A stretch of 64,000 nucleotides of DNA from Sorghum bicolor (lineage: Eukaryota > Streptophyta > Magnoliopsida > Poales > Poaceae), in assembly GCF_000003195.3 (NCBI RefSeq), contig NC_012877.2, forward strand, positions 12,446,839 through 12,510,838. Direction: 5' to 3'. The position numbers were made by a program, and so were the translations under genes. Each line of letters opens with the position of its first letter. Position 1 is the first letter of the stretch. Below are positions 44,630 through 55,239 of this stretch, piece by piece. The notes below the pieces were generated by a model, which made no database searches, was not told where the DNA came from, and saw nothing but the letters and a program-made list of their open reading frames with translations.

Positions 44630-45866
44630 TGTTGGGTATTTTAAACGCAAACAGAAAAATCCGCAAGCGCACGGATACCGATGTAGCTTTCACCCAGGAG
44701 TATTCTAGGGTATCGATTTTCCACAGGGAATGTGAGTGTACTAATTAAGATTCAAGGTCGCCCAAAGATAACTATATAATTATTTTTGGTGGAAAGAGAG
44801 GAAGTTTCCTGAGAGTTCTCTAGTTGATCTAAGAATCAAGAATTACTTCAAAGATTATTTATTTCGGGACATCAGAACACTAACCACAGAAAGAGATGAG
44901 AAGGGGGCTAGGAAGCTCTGACTACGGTCCTACAAACACCGATCTGAACGAGGTGGAATACGTCGACCGTTAGGGCTGTCACTACCCTAGGGTTACCACA
45001 ACAATCCGCAGGATTGGGTGCAATTCCAGGTAATTGCAAGACTAAACACCACGTCTAATCTATTAATTACTACTCTAGCGTTGCAAAGACTAGAGCATTT
45101 GATGCAAGCGGGAATCCAATAAATAACTTGAATGTAAATAAAAGTAATTAAAGAACTCAGAAATTATGAATTGAATAACTTGGAGAACGATGAAGAACGA
45201 ACCGGTTGCTGCAAAAGTACAATGTTGAGAAAGATCTGACAGATCCGGCTCCTCCTTCGCTCTCCTCTTCTCTCTCCCTATTTTCTAGATTACAACTAGA
45301 ACTAACTAGAACTAGAACTAGATGAACTAGAACTAGAACTAGATGAACTAGAGGGATCCTCTCTACTTGGATGAATAATTGAAACCCTAGCTTTGATTCT
45401 GTAGAAGAGATATGTTCTCTAGGCGCCAGGGGGGCTGCTTATATAGACCTTCCAAATAAACGTGGACCGTCGGATCAAACCGACCTTAATCGCATGGTTT
45501 TCCTTAATCCTTTAGGTCGGTGGAGCATGATCCACGAGGCGGAGCTTGATTGGCTCCTATAGCTGGGCGGGCGCCCAAGGGGGAGGGCGGGCACCCTGCC
45601 CCCAGGCCCGCTCGGCCTCCCATTTGTTCCCGTGGCTTCTGGAGTCTTCTAGATGATAGCAAATTGGCGCACACATTAATATCTCTATGTAAACCCGACG
45701 TGTGGGCCTTTCCTCCATATTTCCTGATAACCCCCTACAGAAATAGACAAACACTAAAACTCGTGGAATTCTGTCAGATAAAACCCTAAGTCTGGGTGTT
45801 GGTTGCATTTGGATCCTTTTCCATGATTAGTTGACGGTTAAATGTGAGCATTATGGACCGTCAACA
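44630..45866 (-). repeat. 5' LTR of G
   Basis: 1,237 bp. It includes a variant GC motif region (45566-45602) and an open U3 frame of 83 codons matching the other LTRs of the group. Confidence 0.9.
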
Positions 45867-46352
45867 TATGTGCAACCTCTGTAGAGTGTTAAAAACTAGT
45901 ATACTAGCCGAGCTCAAGGTCAGGAGCGGCCTTGGGGACATCTACATTAAAGGTGATGATTCTTGTGTGTTAATATGCTCATTATTTTTTGTTTAATGCT
46001 CTACATTATTTATGTCACATTGATCATGAGATTGTGGGATCCATATAATCTAGTTGCTATACTTGTGGAGTTCGACATGGACTCACTCTTGCTATTTCCC
46101 CCAAACCTTAGGAAAAGTTTAGGCTTGTGATCAACCAGTTAGTTGGATCATGTAGAGTGAAGTTAATACCAAAAGTTTGGAGTTGTCTATCCGCTGTTTG
46201 CTATCAAAGGTTATCTCTTTTATACTAAGTATGTTATATATTTATGCATTGACTTTTGATATTACCCCTTATTTGTAGCTATATATGAGATTTGACTTCT
46301 AAGACTCACATATGGTGCATATCTGGTTTTATCTTTAAAATCAGGTATTACA
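45867..46352 (+). repeat. 5' LTR of F1, second piece
   Basis: Continues the F1 LTR after G (tgcaacctctgtagagtgttaaaaactag...) and ends aggtattaca at 46352, followed by the primer site. Confidence 0.88.
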
Positions 46353-47071
46353 AATTGGTATCAAATCAATGCTGACTGTAGGACGTAAGCCTAGTTAGAA
46401 ATTGACCGTCTTAAGGTTTTCAAATTGTTATAAAATCCTTGTTCTATAAACCTTGATATTTTTCTCTACACTATATCCTTTCCATTGCTATTCATCTTTA
46501 CATTGTTGCTTATTTTAAAAGTACTTGTTCTCAACTTCACTCCTTGATTTGGTATGCTTTTAGAACCTTCTCTTACCCCTTCTTGTGTCATCAAAACAGA
46601 AGTTTTAGGATCTTTACCCTTAATATGAAGAGAACGATACTATCGCAAGTTGACTTGTTTGACGTATGAAACTTTAATGCTTAGTTGGTTTGTCATTATT
46701 CTTATGCTTGATTTGGATCTTTGTAATTAGTGTAATGATTTTGTGGGATTTCTCCACAATATCATTTAGTTTATAGGCCTAAGGCATAAGAGTAATGAAA
46801 TAAGTAGTTGGGTTTGGTTATATCCTGTTTCTATCCCTTGCTGATTTTTGGAGTAGTTTGCAATAATTCTGGTGTATCTCAGGTTCTGATCATGCAAAGT
46901 TTATAAAAATTTTCTGGGAACAACTAGACTTCCAGATCTTTCTCTGGCTACAAGAATCACCCTCATAGCTATTATGGTTTAGAAGTTACAAAAATCACAA
47001 GACAATACAGATGTGCTGTCAGGAATCTGGACCAGTTGCCTTCTGTTTTAGAAAAATATAGCTATAGAATT
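46353..47071 (+). other. Internal stub of F1 with primer-binding site
   Basis: tggtatcaaatc at 46356 is the initiator tRNA-Met primer site with two changes. The next 700 bp is non-coding and is homologous to parts of the B interior around its first ORF and following spacer (to about B 10785). It stops abruptly at the LTR start of F2. Candidate target duplication of F2 is gaatt (47067-47071); its partner would lie beyond the window. Confidence 0.7.
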
Positions 47072-49776
47072 TGTAACACCCTAAATTTTGCTTCTTTGAA
47101 AATAGAGCTAAAATAATTTATTTAGTATTTCTGTGCTCATGAAAATATAGTAAAATGAAATTTTTAAGCTCAAGTTCATCATAGGATTTAGCAACACTGT
47201 TCTGCATACATGCTGGTACATATGTTTTATGTGATATTTGTTTGTTGCTCCTTTGTGTGTTGAGACTAAGCAAAGTTTTTAAAATTACATTTAGTAGAAC
47301 GATCTTCCTTGGTCAGTATCTACAACCAAATTTTTTGTTTCTAAGCTCAAGTTTTTATTAGGAGCTTCCTAAAATCTTTTCTTTATCACTCAAAGTACTT
47401 CTTTTTGTTCCTCGTCCATCAAGCAATCTCTACAAACTTTTTAGGAATTTTTTCAGTTTTCTGTGAGCATGATCTAATTTTTAGATGCTCCAAACAATCT
47501 TATCATGAGCTCAAAAACAACTTTATTCGGGTTCTCCATGTTCTATAATATCTCTGAGATTTTTTCCCGAATTTTCGGAGCTTTCGGAGTATTTTTCGTG
47601 GCTTAACTGCTAATTCTAGACTTTTCTAGATGAAAATAATTAATTCCGAAAATAATAAACCTCTTACTATTTTTTCAATGTCAAAGCCCATTTGCAATAA
47701 TCATAATAAATCCCAAAGACCATGTATTTATTTACTAATGGGCTTTAATAATTAATTAGACCTATTAGTAAAGATAAATGTTGCAAATCTATTAGTACCA
47801 AATCGCTAGTTGACATGGAGGTGGGGAGTTTTTCTCCCTATATATGTGTACCAACCTCTTAGGCAAAGCACACCAAAGACTACCATATGGGAAGCCTGTA
47901 ATTTGAGAATTTCTAAGGTAGTAAAATAAAATTATTTTTTTCTTCTCTACAACGTGATCGCCATCGTCTCGCCTATACACGACATCTACGAGCGGTCGGC
48001 TCCTCCGGCGTTGCTGTAGCTCCAAGATAGCGTCGCTATCGGTGAACCTGCTCCCTATCCACCAACGTGAGCCCCAATCACTTTGCCTTTCAGTTTGGAA
48101 AACGTAAACAGCTCGGTTTAGATTAAAAAATACGTTTTCTATAATTATAAGTTTGCCACTGATTTTGTTTAGCTCATGAAATATTCGTTTTAACTCCGAT
48201 TTGATCCATTCAAATTGTGTTAGAATCGCAATCACAAGATCTACATGTTAGTCTCACTGTTTTACAAGTTTACAACTTTTTAATTTTGTGATTTTATTTA
48301 ATTAATTACTTTTCTAAAGAAAATCTTAGAAAATTCATATCTTTTTCGTTTTAGCTCCGATTCTCGTGATCTTTATGTCTGTGTCATCATAGTGCAACGT
48401 AGATTCATTTTATAAACTTTTCATCTTTATTTTCTACTGTTGGTGTATTGTTCTAATTATAGGTTTGTTTGCTTTGTATGATTGCCTTTGTTGATGTGAT
48501 GGCTGAGTTTAGACGGTGAGCTTTTATGTGGTGATCAAGAAGCAGATCATTAAAGGGTTGGAACTTGAAGAAGGATCTGAGTTTTAAGGCAAGTATAGCA
48601 TAGGATCATCCTTGTTTCCTCGTAACTGTAATCACGTAAATCATATTGCATGTGTCGCCTTGTTAAGGATTTCCTAGTTCTGATCTTATACCTTGTCACC
48701 TATGGGTTTTGCATTTGGTAGCTTATGCTAGTGCTCCACTAACCCATGATCTTGTAATTTGATTAATAGAATATGCAATAAACATTAAAATAGGACTTTT
48801 TAGCAACTTTGGTAAAGAGGGTTGGAGCATTGGGCTATCTTATGGTGCTCTAGTTTCTCTCCATAAGGACTCATTTGTATATGACCATCCGGGACATACA
48901 GTACAACTGTGAGGGCTACATGGCTCTGGCTTTAGCTCAGTATGAGGACCTTTTCTAGCTTGTTAGAGGTTACCCGTGTGGCGCAAATGGGGGATAGCAG
49001 ACCGTGGATTCCTGCGAGTGGATCACACGGACTAACTAACGAAACCAAGCGGCCCTAACTTGTTAGACGAACCTTTGAAAGGCTTCATAGTGAACCCTGT
49101 CGGTCTTCCTTGGTAGTGGGCTAAGAGGTCGACGGGCCTCGGGCGAAAGGGTAAATCATGACTCACAGTGAAAGTGTACAACCTCTGCAGAGTGTAAAAC
49201 TGATATATCAGCCGTGCTCACGGTCACGAGCGGCCATGGACCAATACAGAATAAATGATCACTAATGGCAAATCATTAATGTTATTATTGTTAATATGTT
49301 GTTTATGCTATTCTTTATTCACTTTACTTGATCATGAGTTTACTATGGGACTTGACAACTTGATGCTACTCATATGCTAAAACTGTGACAACTAAAAGCT
49401 ACATGCAGTTAAACCAGTGTCTAGCCTTTGAGCCTCATGAACCCTATGTTATTCTTGCTGAGTACGAGATGTACTTACGCTTGCCTTTACATTTTATTTG
49501 GATAAAAATCCCGGATGGGTACCAGATTGCTAGTTTGAAGAAGAGTTTAGGCTTGTGCTCAACCAGTCAGTTGTCCCTGTGGATTTGGAGCTTTCGCTTG
49601 AAGAACGGAGTGTCTTTCCGATGTTTGCTATCTAAGGTTATATCTTTTATACTAAGTTCGTTATATATAAGCATTGTCTATTGATATTACCCTTATTTGT
49701 AGTTATATGTGAGATTTGACATCCTGGGCTCACATATGGTGTGTATCTGGTTTTGTTCTTAAAACCGGGTGCTACA
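47072..49776 (+). repeat. 5' LTR of F2
   Basis: 2,705 bp from TGTAACACCC to GGGTGCTACA. Its 3' half matches the 3' LTR of F2 (63473-64000), including a block absent from B and F1 (tcatccttgtttcct, ttgcatgtgtc, gtagcttatgctagtgctc). Its first kilobase does not match the start of the 3' LTR and lacks the CpG-rich block. Contains the conserved R/U5 region near 48960-49240 with the hairpin at 49211-49234. Confidence 0.82.
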
Positions 49777-49779
49777 ATG

Positions 49780-49791
49780 TGGTATCAAAGC
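49780..49791 (+). other. Primer-binding site of F2
   Basis: tggtatcaaagc, 3 bases after the LTR, matching initiator tRNA-Met with one mismatch. Confidence 0.75.
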
Positions 49792-49969
49792 CGTGTTGAC
49801 TGTAGGACGCAAGCCTAGATAGAAATGGTCATTTTAGTTATCTTTTCTTCTCTATATTCATGCTTACCATCTTGTTCTTGTTATTTGCTAAAATTTTTAT
49901 GCTTCTATCATCTCATTCTATTATGAAATTATTGATTCTAATCTAACTTCTCTCCGGTCCATTCTATAG

Positions 49970-50838
49970 ATGGTTCGTGCCAACAAGACTGCTCGTATCT
50001 CCACTGGATGGTACCACCCACCTCGTTACCAATACGAGCCTATGGAGCCACTGTGTAGAGTTCACCGGAACATGAGGAGACCCCACCACCTTCAGATCAA
50101 GCATCTGAGCCAGAGCTATCGCAAGTGGAGTCTGAACCACAGGAGGAGCCCCAGGAGGTCATACTCATTTCTCATGATGAAGAAGAAGGTGCTCCCGGAG
50201 GAGGTCAAGCCCCATCACCGCCACAAGATGGACCTGCTGAAGATGATGAGTCCCCTCCCATAGGGTGGACTAGAAGGGTGTACCACAGGGCTTTGTGCAA
50301 CGCTCCGTCGCATCACCGGCTGGTGGGAATGTTGGAGAATTACTTCTCTGACTGGGATGCAGTAGTGGAGTACTCCTGCATTGAGTACACGCACCCCCTG
50401 GAGAACACCTACTGGAAGTCCAAGGTGCTGATCTTTCCCAAGGATGTGGAGAAAGATGCATATTTGAAGGACAGGGGCTACCGTCATGATGGACATAGAG
50501 CTACTATGGAAGAAAGCATGGAGAAAGCAGCTTTCACAGCATGTTTGTTCCTCCGTGAGCAACGTTTTGGTAACATGCGGTGGGATATACACCGTTATCT
50601 ACCCCGCCTGGACCCGGAACAAGGATGGGGGATGCTGGAGCCAACAGATTTGGACCCAGTCTCCCGAGTGATGGTGTACTTTGCTCATGAGATGGTGGAA
50701 AAGCAGTTGAAATTGCAAGACATGGTGATAGCACAAGGGAAGGCTCTCAAGAGGTGCTACAAGATGATTGACGACCATCGTGAGAGGGAAGGACAGCCCA
50801 AGATCTATGAGAAGCTTGACTATGAACCACGCCCTTAG
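49970..50838 (+). pseudogene. 5' ORF of F2 with histone H3-tail-like N-terminus (one frameshift)
   Basis: Starts at ATG 49970 with MVRANKTARISTG, close to the histone H3 tail ARTKQTARKSTGG. The first frame is open to 50263. A frameshift near 50075-50125 moves the reading into a 237-aa frame (to 50838) with an acidic, Pro-rich start (EEPQEVILISHDEEEG) and an unrecognised globular part (WTRRVYHRALCNAPSHHRLVGML, then WDIHRYLPRLDPEQGWGML). It ends in a Lys/Arg/Glu-rich helix. I do not recognise the globular domain. It precedes gag, where element B has its Gag-like ORF. A role in binding chromatin readers is conceivable but is inference only. Confidence 0.6.
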
Positions 50839-51519
50839 TGTTGGAAGTCCCTAGTTTGTAATAAGCCGCTAGAAGCGCAAGTGAGTCGAGTCAAGTTAGT
50901 GTGGTGTGCTTTTTGTTATGCTTAGTTGCTTGTTATTATGAATATGAGTGAGTTGGATCTTTGTAATGAGTGCTGGGACATTGTAGGCATGTCTACAAGT
51001 TCCATAGTTTAGGTTATTAAGGATTAAGGTTTAATGAATAAATAGTTGGGTTGGTAAATCTGTCTTCCCTGTTTCGTTTCTTTAAACCTATCTGTCTTAA
51101 TAATTTTACTCAGAAAAATCAGTTCAACCAAAAATTATGACAATTTTATGAGAACAACTAGACTTAAACATCTTTCCTATGCCGCTGGAATCACCTTTTT
51201 ATCTGATCTGGGCCGAGAGATATGAATGTTGAAAACAGAGGTTCCTGTGCAGTTTGAGTTCTGGGACAGTTTCGATTGGAGACAGTTTATGGTTAATTTA
51301 ATGACTGAATCTGAATTTGTGCTCTAAATAAAAGTTGTAGACAATTTCTTAAGCTTTCCAATCATCAAAGTTTCGCCTCTGTTGGACTTTTATATCTCAA
51401 GTTATGATCATTTTACTGAACTGCTGGCACTGGACTCACTCAGGAAGTTTTCAGAATTTCAAACTTGTACTTGAAAGTCTATAATCTGGGAGATTCTAAA
51501 GTTTTCCATGTTATGACAG
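50839..51519 (+). other. Spacer between 5' ORF and gag in F2
   Basis: About 680 bp with no gene seen. Partly similar to the spacer after the first ORF in B (10281-11194) and the F1 stub. Confidence 0.6.
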
Positions 51520-52245
51520 ATGCCGCCAAGAGGTAGAGGATGTGGAAGGGGTGTTCCACTCAACCCACCTGCCACCATCGAACAGCTACTAGCAGTCCAG
51601 ATGCAGCTCATAGATGCCCTGGTGAACAACCAACAGAATCATCCAATTGGAGGGGCACCACCGCGTGATAAGCGGGGTGAATTTTTGAAAGGTCATCCCC
51701 CTGTGTTCACACATGCCACTGATCCACTGGAGGCAGATGACTGGCTTCGAGCAGTGGAGAAGCAACTCAACATAGCACAGTGTGATGATAGGCAGAAGGT
51801 GTTGTTCGCATCTGGACAACTTCAGGGAGAAGCTCAGACATGGTGGGAGTCATTTGAGTATGGACGACCTCCCAATGCACCTGCTATCACATGGCTGGAG
51901 TTCAAGGAGAACTTTAGGTCCTATCACATACCAGAAGGGTTAATAGAACTGAAGGCAGAGGAGTTCCGGAATTTGAAGGAGGGATCTATGACAGTTCCAG
52001 AGTACAGGGACAAGTTTGCTCAGTTGTCGCGCTACGCTCCCAATGAGGTGGCTAACGATGCTGATAAACAGCGCCTCTTTTTGAAGGGATTGTATAATGG
52101 GCTCCAACTCCAACTGATGTCCAATGAATACCCCAATTACCAGACGCTTGTGAACCGTGCTATCGTAGTGGATAACAAACGTAAGGAGATGGATGCAAGA
52201 AGGAAGAGTAGTGGCATATGCATCCCGACAGTTGAGGAAGCATGA
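51520..52245 (+). pseudogene. gag: Gag of F2, fused by deletion to RNase H
   Basis: Starts MPPRGRGCGRG, a common start for Tekay-like Gag. The Gag core is clear (PLEADDWLRAVEKQLNIAQC, QTWWESFEYGRP, FRSYHIPEG, EYRDKFAQLSRYAP, RLFLKGLYNGLQ). The natural sequence ends near 52190-52206, within gatgcaagaaggaaga. After that the DNA is RNase H read in the wrong frame, ending ICIPTVEEA and stop. The zinc knuckle, protease and RT are lost. Confidence 0.88.
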
Positions 52246-53670
52246 GTTGAATTATCCTACTCATGACTTGGAGTTAGCCGTAGTGGTTCATGCCTTGAAG
52301 ATCTGGAGGCACTATCTTATCGGTCATAACAGTGACATATACACGGACCATAAGAGTTTGAAGTATATATTCACACAGTCAGATCTGAATTTGAGGCAAC
52401 GTCGGTGGTTGCAGCTGATCAAGGACTATGATTTGGAGGTACACTACCACCCTGGGAAAGCAAATGTGGTTGCCGACGACCTAAGCAGGAAGAGCTATGC
52501 CAATGAGGTGCAAATAGCCTCTATGGCTGAAGAGTTGTGTGCTGAAATTTCACATTTGAACTTGGGTTTTGTTATTAATGCAGTTGAGTTAGTATTAGAA
52601 CCTACCTTGGAGCAAGAAATACGAAAGGGTCAGTTGCAGGATGAAAAACTGAAGGAGATAGCTGAAAACATAGTGATCGGAAAGGCACCAGGATTCCGGA
52701 TGGATGATAATGGGACGCTATGGTTTTGGAAAAGGCTATGTGTGCCTGAGGATCGGTCTATTAGAGAGGCAATTCTGCGAGAGGCACACGAGTCTGCTTA
52801 TTCTATACACCCTGGCAGCACTAAGATGTACCTAGACCTAAAAGAGAAGTATTGGTGGTATGGCTTGAAGAGAGATGTTGCGGAGTATGTCGCTTTATGT
52901 GATACTTGCCAGAGGGTCAAAGCAGAACATCAGAGACCGACAGGATTGTTGCAACCAATGAAGATCCCTGAGTGGAAGTCGGAGGAAGTTGGTATGGACT
53001 TCATAGTGGGATTACCCCGCACTCAGAAAGGTTATGACTCTATATGGGTAATAGTAGATCGGTTAACAAAGGTCGCTCACTTTATCCCGGTAAAGACCAA
53101 ATAAAGTGGACCAAAATTGGCTGAGTTGTACATGGAAAGAATAGTGTGTTTGCATGGGGTCCCCAAGAAGATAGTATCTGATCGAGGTACCCAGTTTACG
53201 TCTCACTTTTGGCAGAAAGTGCATGAGTCTCTGGGACTAAGCTGAATTTTAGTACAGCATACCATCCTCAGACCGATGGGCAGACCGAGAGGACTAACCA
53301 AATTTTGGAGGATATGCTGAGGGCATGTGCTTTGCAGTATGGAACGAGTTGGGATAAGAGTTTGCCATATGCAGAGTTTTCATACAACAACAGCTACCAG
53401 AAAAGTCTCCAGATGGCACCATTTGAAGCTTTGTATGGACGGAAGTGTAGAACCCCGTTGTTTTGGAATCAAGCGGGGGAAACACAAGTGTTTGGACCAG
53501 ATGTGTTACGGGATGCAGAACAGCAGGTGAGAATAATCAGAGAGAACTTGAGAGCAGCACAGTCCCGACAAAAGAGTTATGCTGATACACGAAGAAGAGA
53601 GTTGGCTTTTGAAATAGCACACTATGTGTATTTGAATGTGTCTCCTATGCGAAGTGTGAGAAGGAATTAA
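52193..53670 (+). pseudogene. pol: RNase H (C-terminal part) and integrase of F2
   Basis: Begins after the deletion junction with RNase H ([42 protein letters not shown]). Integrase zinc region: [16 protein letters not shown] to [11 protein letters not shown]. Core Asp in [10 protein letters not shown]. An in-frame TAA at 53102 interrupts the core. The second Asp lies in VSDRGTQF, a frameshift follows near 53238, and the Glu is in GQTERTNQ. The sequence continues to LAFEIAHYVYLNVSPMRSVRRN, where the frame ends at 53670. A second deletion joins this directly to the chromodomain, removing the middle of the integrase C-terminal region. Confidence 0.88.
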
Positions 53671-53852
53671 CCGTGAAAGAGGATCTTACTTATGAAGAAT
53701 ATCTGGTCCGAATTTTGGAAACAGCAGAAAGAGTCACTAGGAGTCGGGTCATCAGAATGTGCAGAGTGCAGTGGAATAGATATACCGAGGAAGAGGCTAC
53801 CTGGGAAAGAGAAGAAGATTTAAGAAAATCATACCCTCAGTTGTTTGAGTAA
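53664..53852 (+). CDS. Chromodomain tail of F2 integrase (fragment)
   Basis: In a frame different from the preceding integrase: TYEEYLVRILETAERVTRSR, then VQWNRYTEEEATWEREEDL and YPQLFE with stop at 53850-53852. This is the C-terminal chromodomain of Tekay-type chromoviruses, thought to guide integration to chromatin marks. The pattern V-Q-W-x6-T-W-E fits the chromodomain core, with one of the usual aromatic cage residues unclear in this copy. Confidence 0.8.
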   Translation, partial: ELTVKEDLTYEEYLVRILETAERVTRSRVIRMCRVQWNRYTEEEATWEREEDLRKSYPQLFE

Positions 53853-53885
53853 GCACCAACCGAATCTCGAGGACGAGATTCATCT

Positions 53886-53900
53886 TAAGGGGGGTAGAAT
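53886..53900 (+). other. Polypurine tract of F2
   Basis: taaggggggtagaat immediately before the LTR start TGTAACACCC. Confidence 0.8.
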
Positions 53901-55239
53901 TGTAACACCCTAAAAATTTCAATTTTCCAAATAAGCTAATTGATTTAATTATTTGATGTGAGCACTGAGAAATAGTAAGAAAATAATTTTTGTTGAAATA
54001 AAATCCACTATAAGGTCTAGACACATGTATGTGCATTCATGTTGCTGCATATATTTTGTTGAGTGGAGTTCTTTCAATTCAAATTGGTTTTACAAATTCT
54101 TTTCAAAAGGTTTGAGTAAAAGCTGGAAAAATAAAAAGGAAAAAGATTTCCTCTCCCCCTCCCTGTCTCGGGCTCGGCCCAATTCTCCCCCCCCCCCCGC
54201 GGCCTACTTTCCCTCCTTCCCCCTTTCTCTTCCTTGCTCCGGCCCAGCGCCAGCGCGGCCCACTTCGTGGCCCAGACGGAGCAGCCAGCGCCGCACGCCC
54301 CTCCCCTTCGCCGCTGCGGATGACAGGTGGGGCCCGCGCTTCCGCATCACTGCCAGGTGGGGCCCGGCAGTCAGACCCGTCTACCACCTCGAGTCCGGCC
54401 AGGACACGAGTCCGAGCTCAACCCCTGCGCGTGTTTCGCGCGAGCAGTCCCTTCCCCGTCGGCCTCTTGCCCTTTAAATACTCGCCCCGCCGCCCGCAAT
54501 CCCCAACTCATCCCGAGCCGCAGCCGCCGCGTCGAATTTCGCCAAATTCGCCGCCAAGATCCGCGCCGCGACCAATCCGCCGCTGCAGCGCCTTCGAGTC
54601 TCCGTGAGCAGCTGGCCGGGCTTCGGAATCGTCTTGCGAAGTCGCCGGAACTCTCTTTTCCCGATTTCGTGCTCTGTGCTCATCGCTAACGCTCGCCGAA
54701 CCTCTTTCCAGGGCCGCCGTCCGCCGATCGCCGTCGCAAGCCCATAGCCGGCCTCTTTCCGTCGCGGATTCTTGCTCAGGTGAGTTCGCACCGAGTTTCT
54801 AAGCATCCCGGTGCTTTAGGTTCGCGCTCTACCGCTTTCTAGCCACGGCTTGGCCAACTCCGGCCGAGGTCGGCCATGGAGCCGCCGCGTCCTGTTCATT
54901 TCCGGCCGGCCGGCTTCTTTTCCCCCCGCGATCTAATGTGGGCCCTTGATTCGCGATCTAACGGCCACTGTGGAAGGATACCCCTTCGGCCGTTTATTTT
55001 GCAGAAAACCCCCTGAAGTTTTTAATGTATAGACCCGCGGTCCTTTACGCTTTCGCCGTTTACGCTTTCTAAGTTCGGAAACGTTTTTTTCAACCGCGCA
55101 GTTCAAAAGCAGTTTCTCAGATTTACAGTTTTGCCATTGAACCTATTTTACTCATAAAAACTTCGTTTTAACTCCGATTTAATCCGTTCAAGTTGCGTTA
55201 GATTCGTTTTCGCATAATCTATAGATTAGTGCTACTGTT
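53901..55239 (+). repeat. 3' LTR of F2, first piece
   Basis: Starts TGTAACACCCTAAAAATTTC. Contains a strongly CpG-rich 0.9-kb block (about 54150-55080) with a TATA-like tttaaata at 54473 and a good 5' splice site (ctcag-gtgagttcg near 54780). Ends at H; the target ctgtt is at 55235-55239. Confidence 0.85.

Larger units (their letters stand above)
36246..45866 (-). mobile_element. Element G: decayed pol-bearing Athila-like retrotransposon
   Basis: Minus-strand element between F1 LTR pieces. Flanks are gatgt (36241-36245) and tatgt (45867-45871), a target duplication with one change. The LTRs (1,226 and 1,237 bp) show roughly 15 mismatches in the first 480 bp, so G is older than D1, E or H. 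It carries gag, a protease-like domain, RT, RNase H and integrase, all with stops or frameshifts, plus a solo LTR in integrase. Primer site and LTR blocks are shared with D1 and H. Confidence 0.88.

Noticed and set aside
54025..54689. Several 95-150 codon frames in the F2 3' LTR
   Set aside because: All sit in the CpG-rich block where stops are rare; overlapping frames on both strands are equally long.
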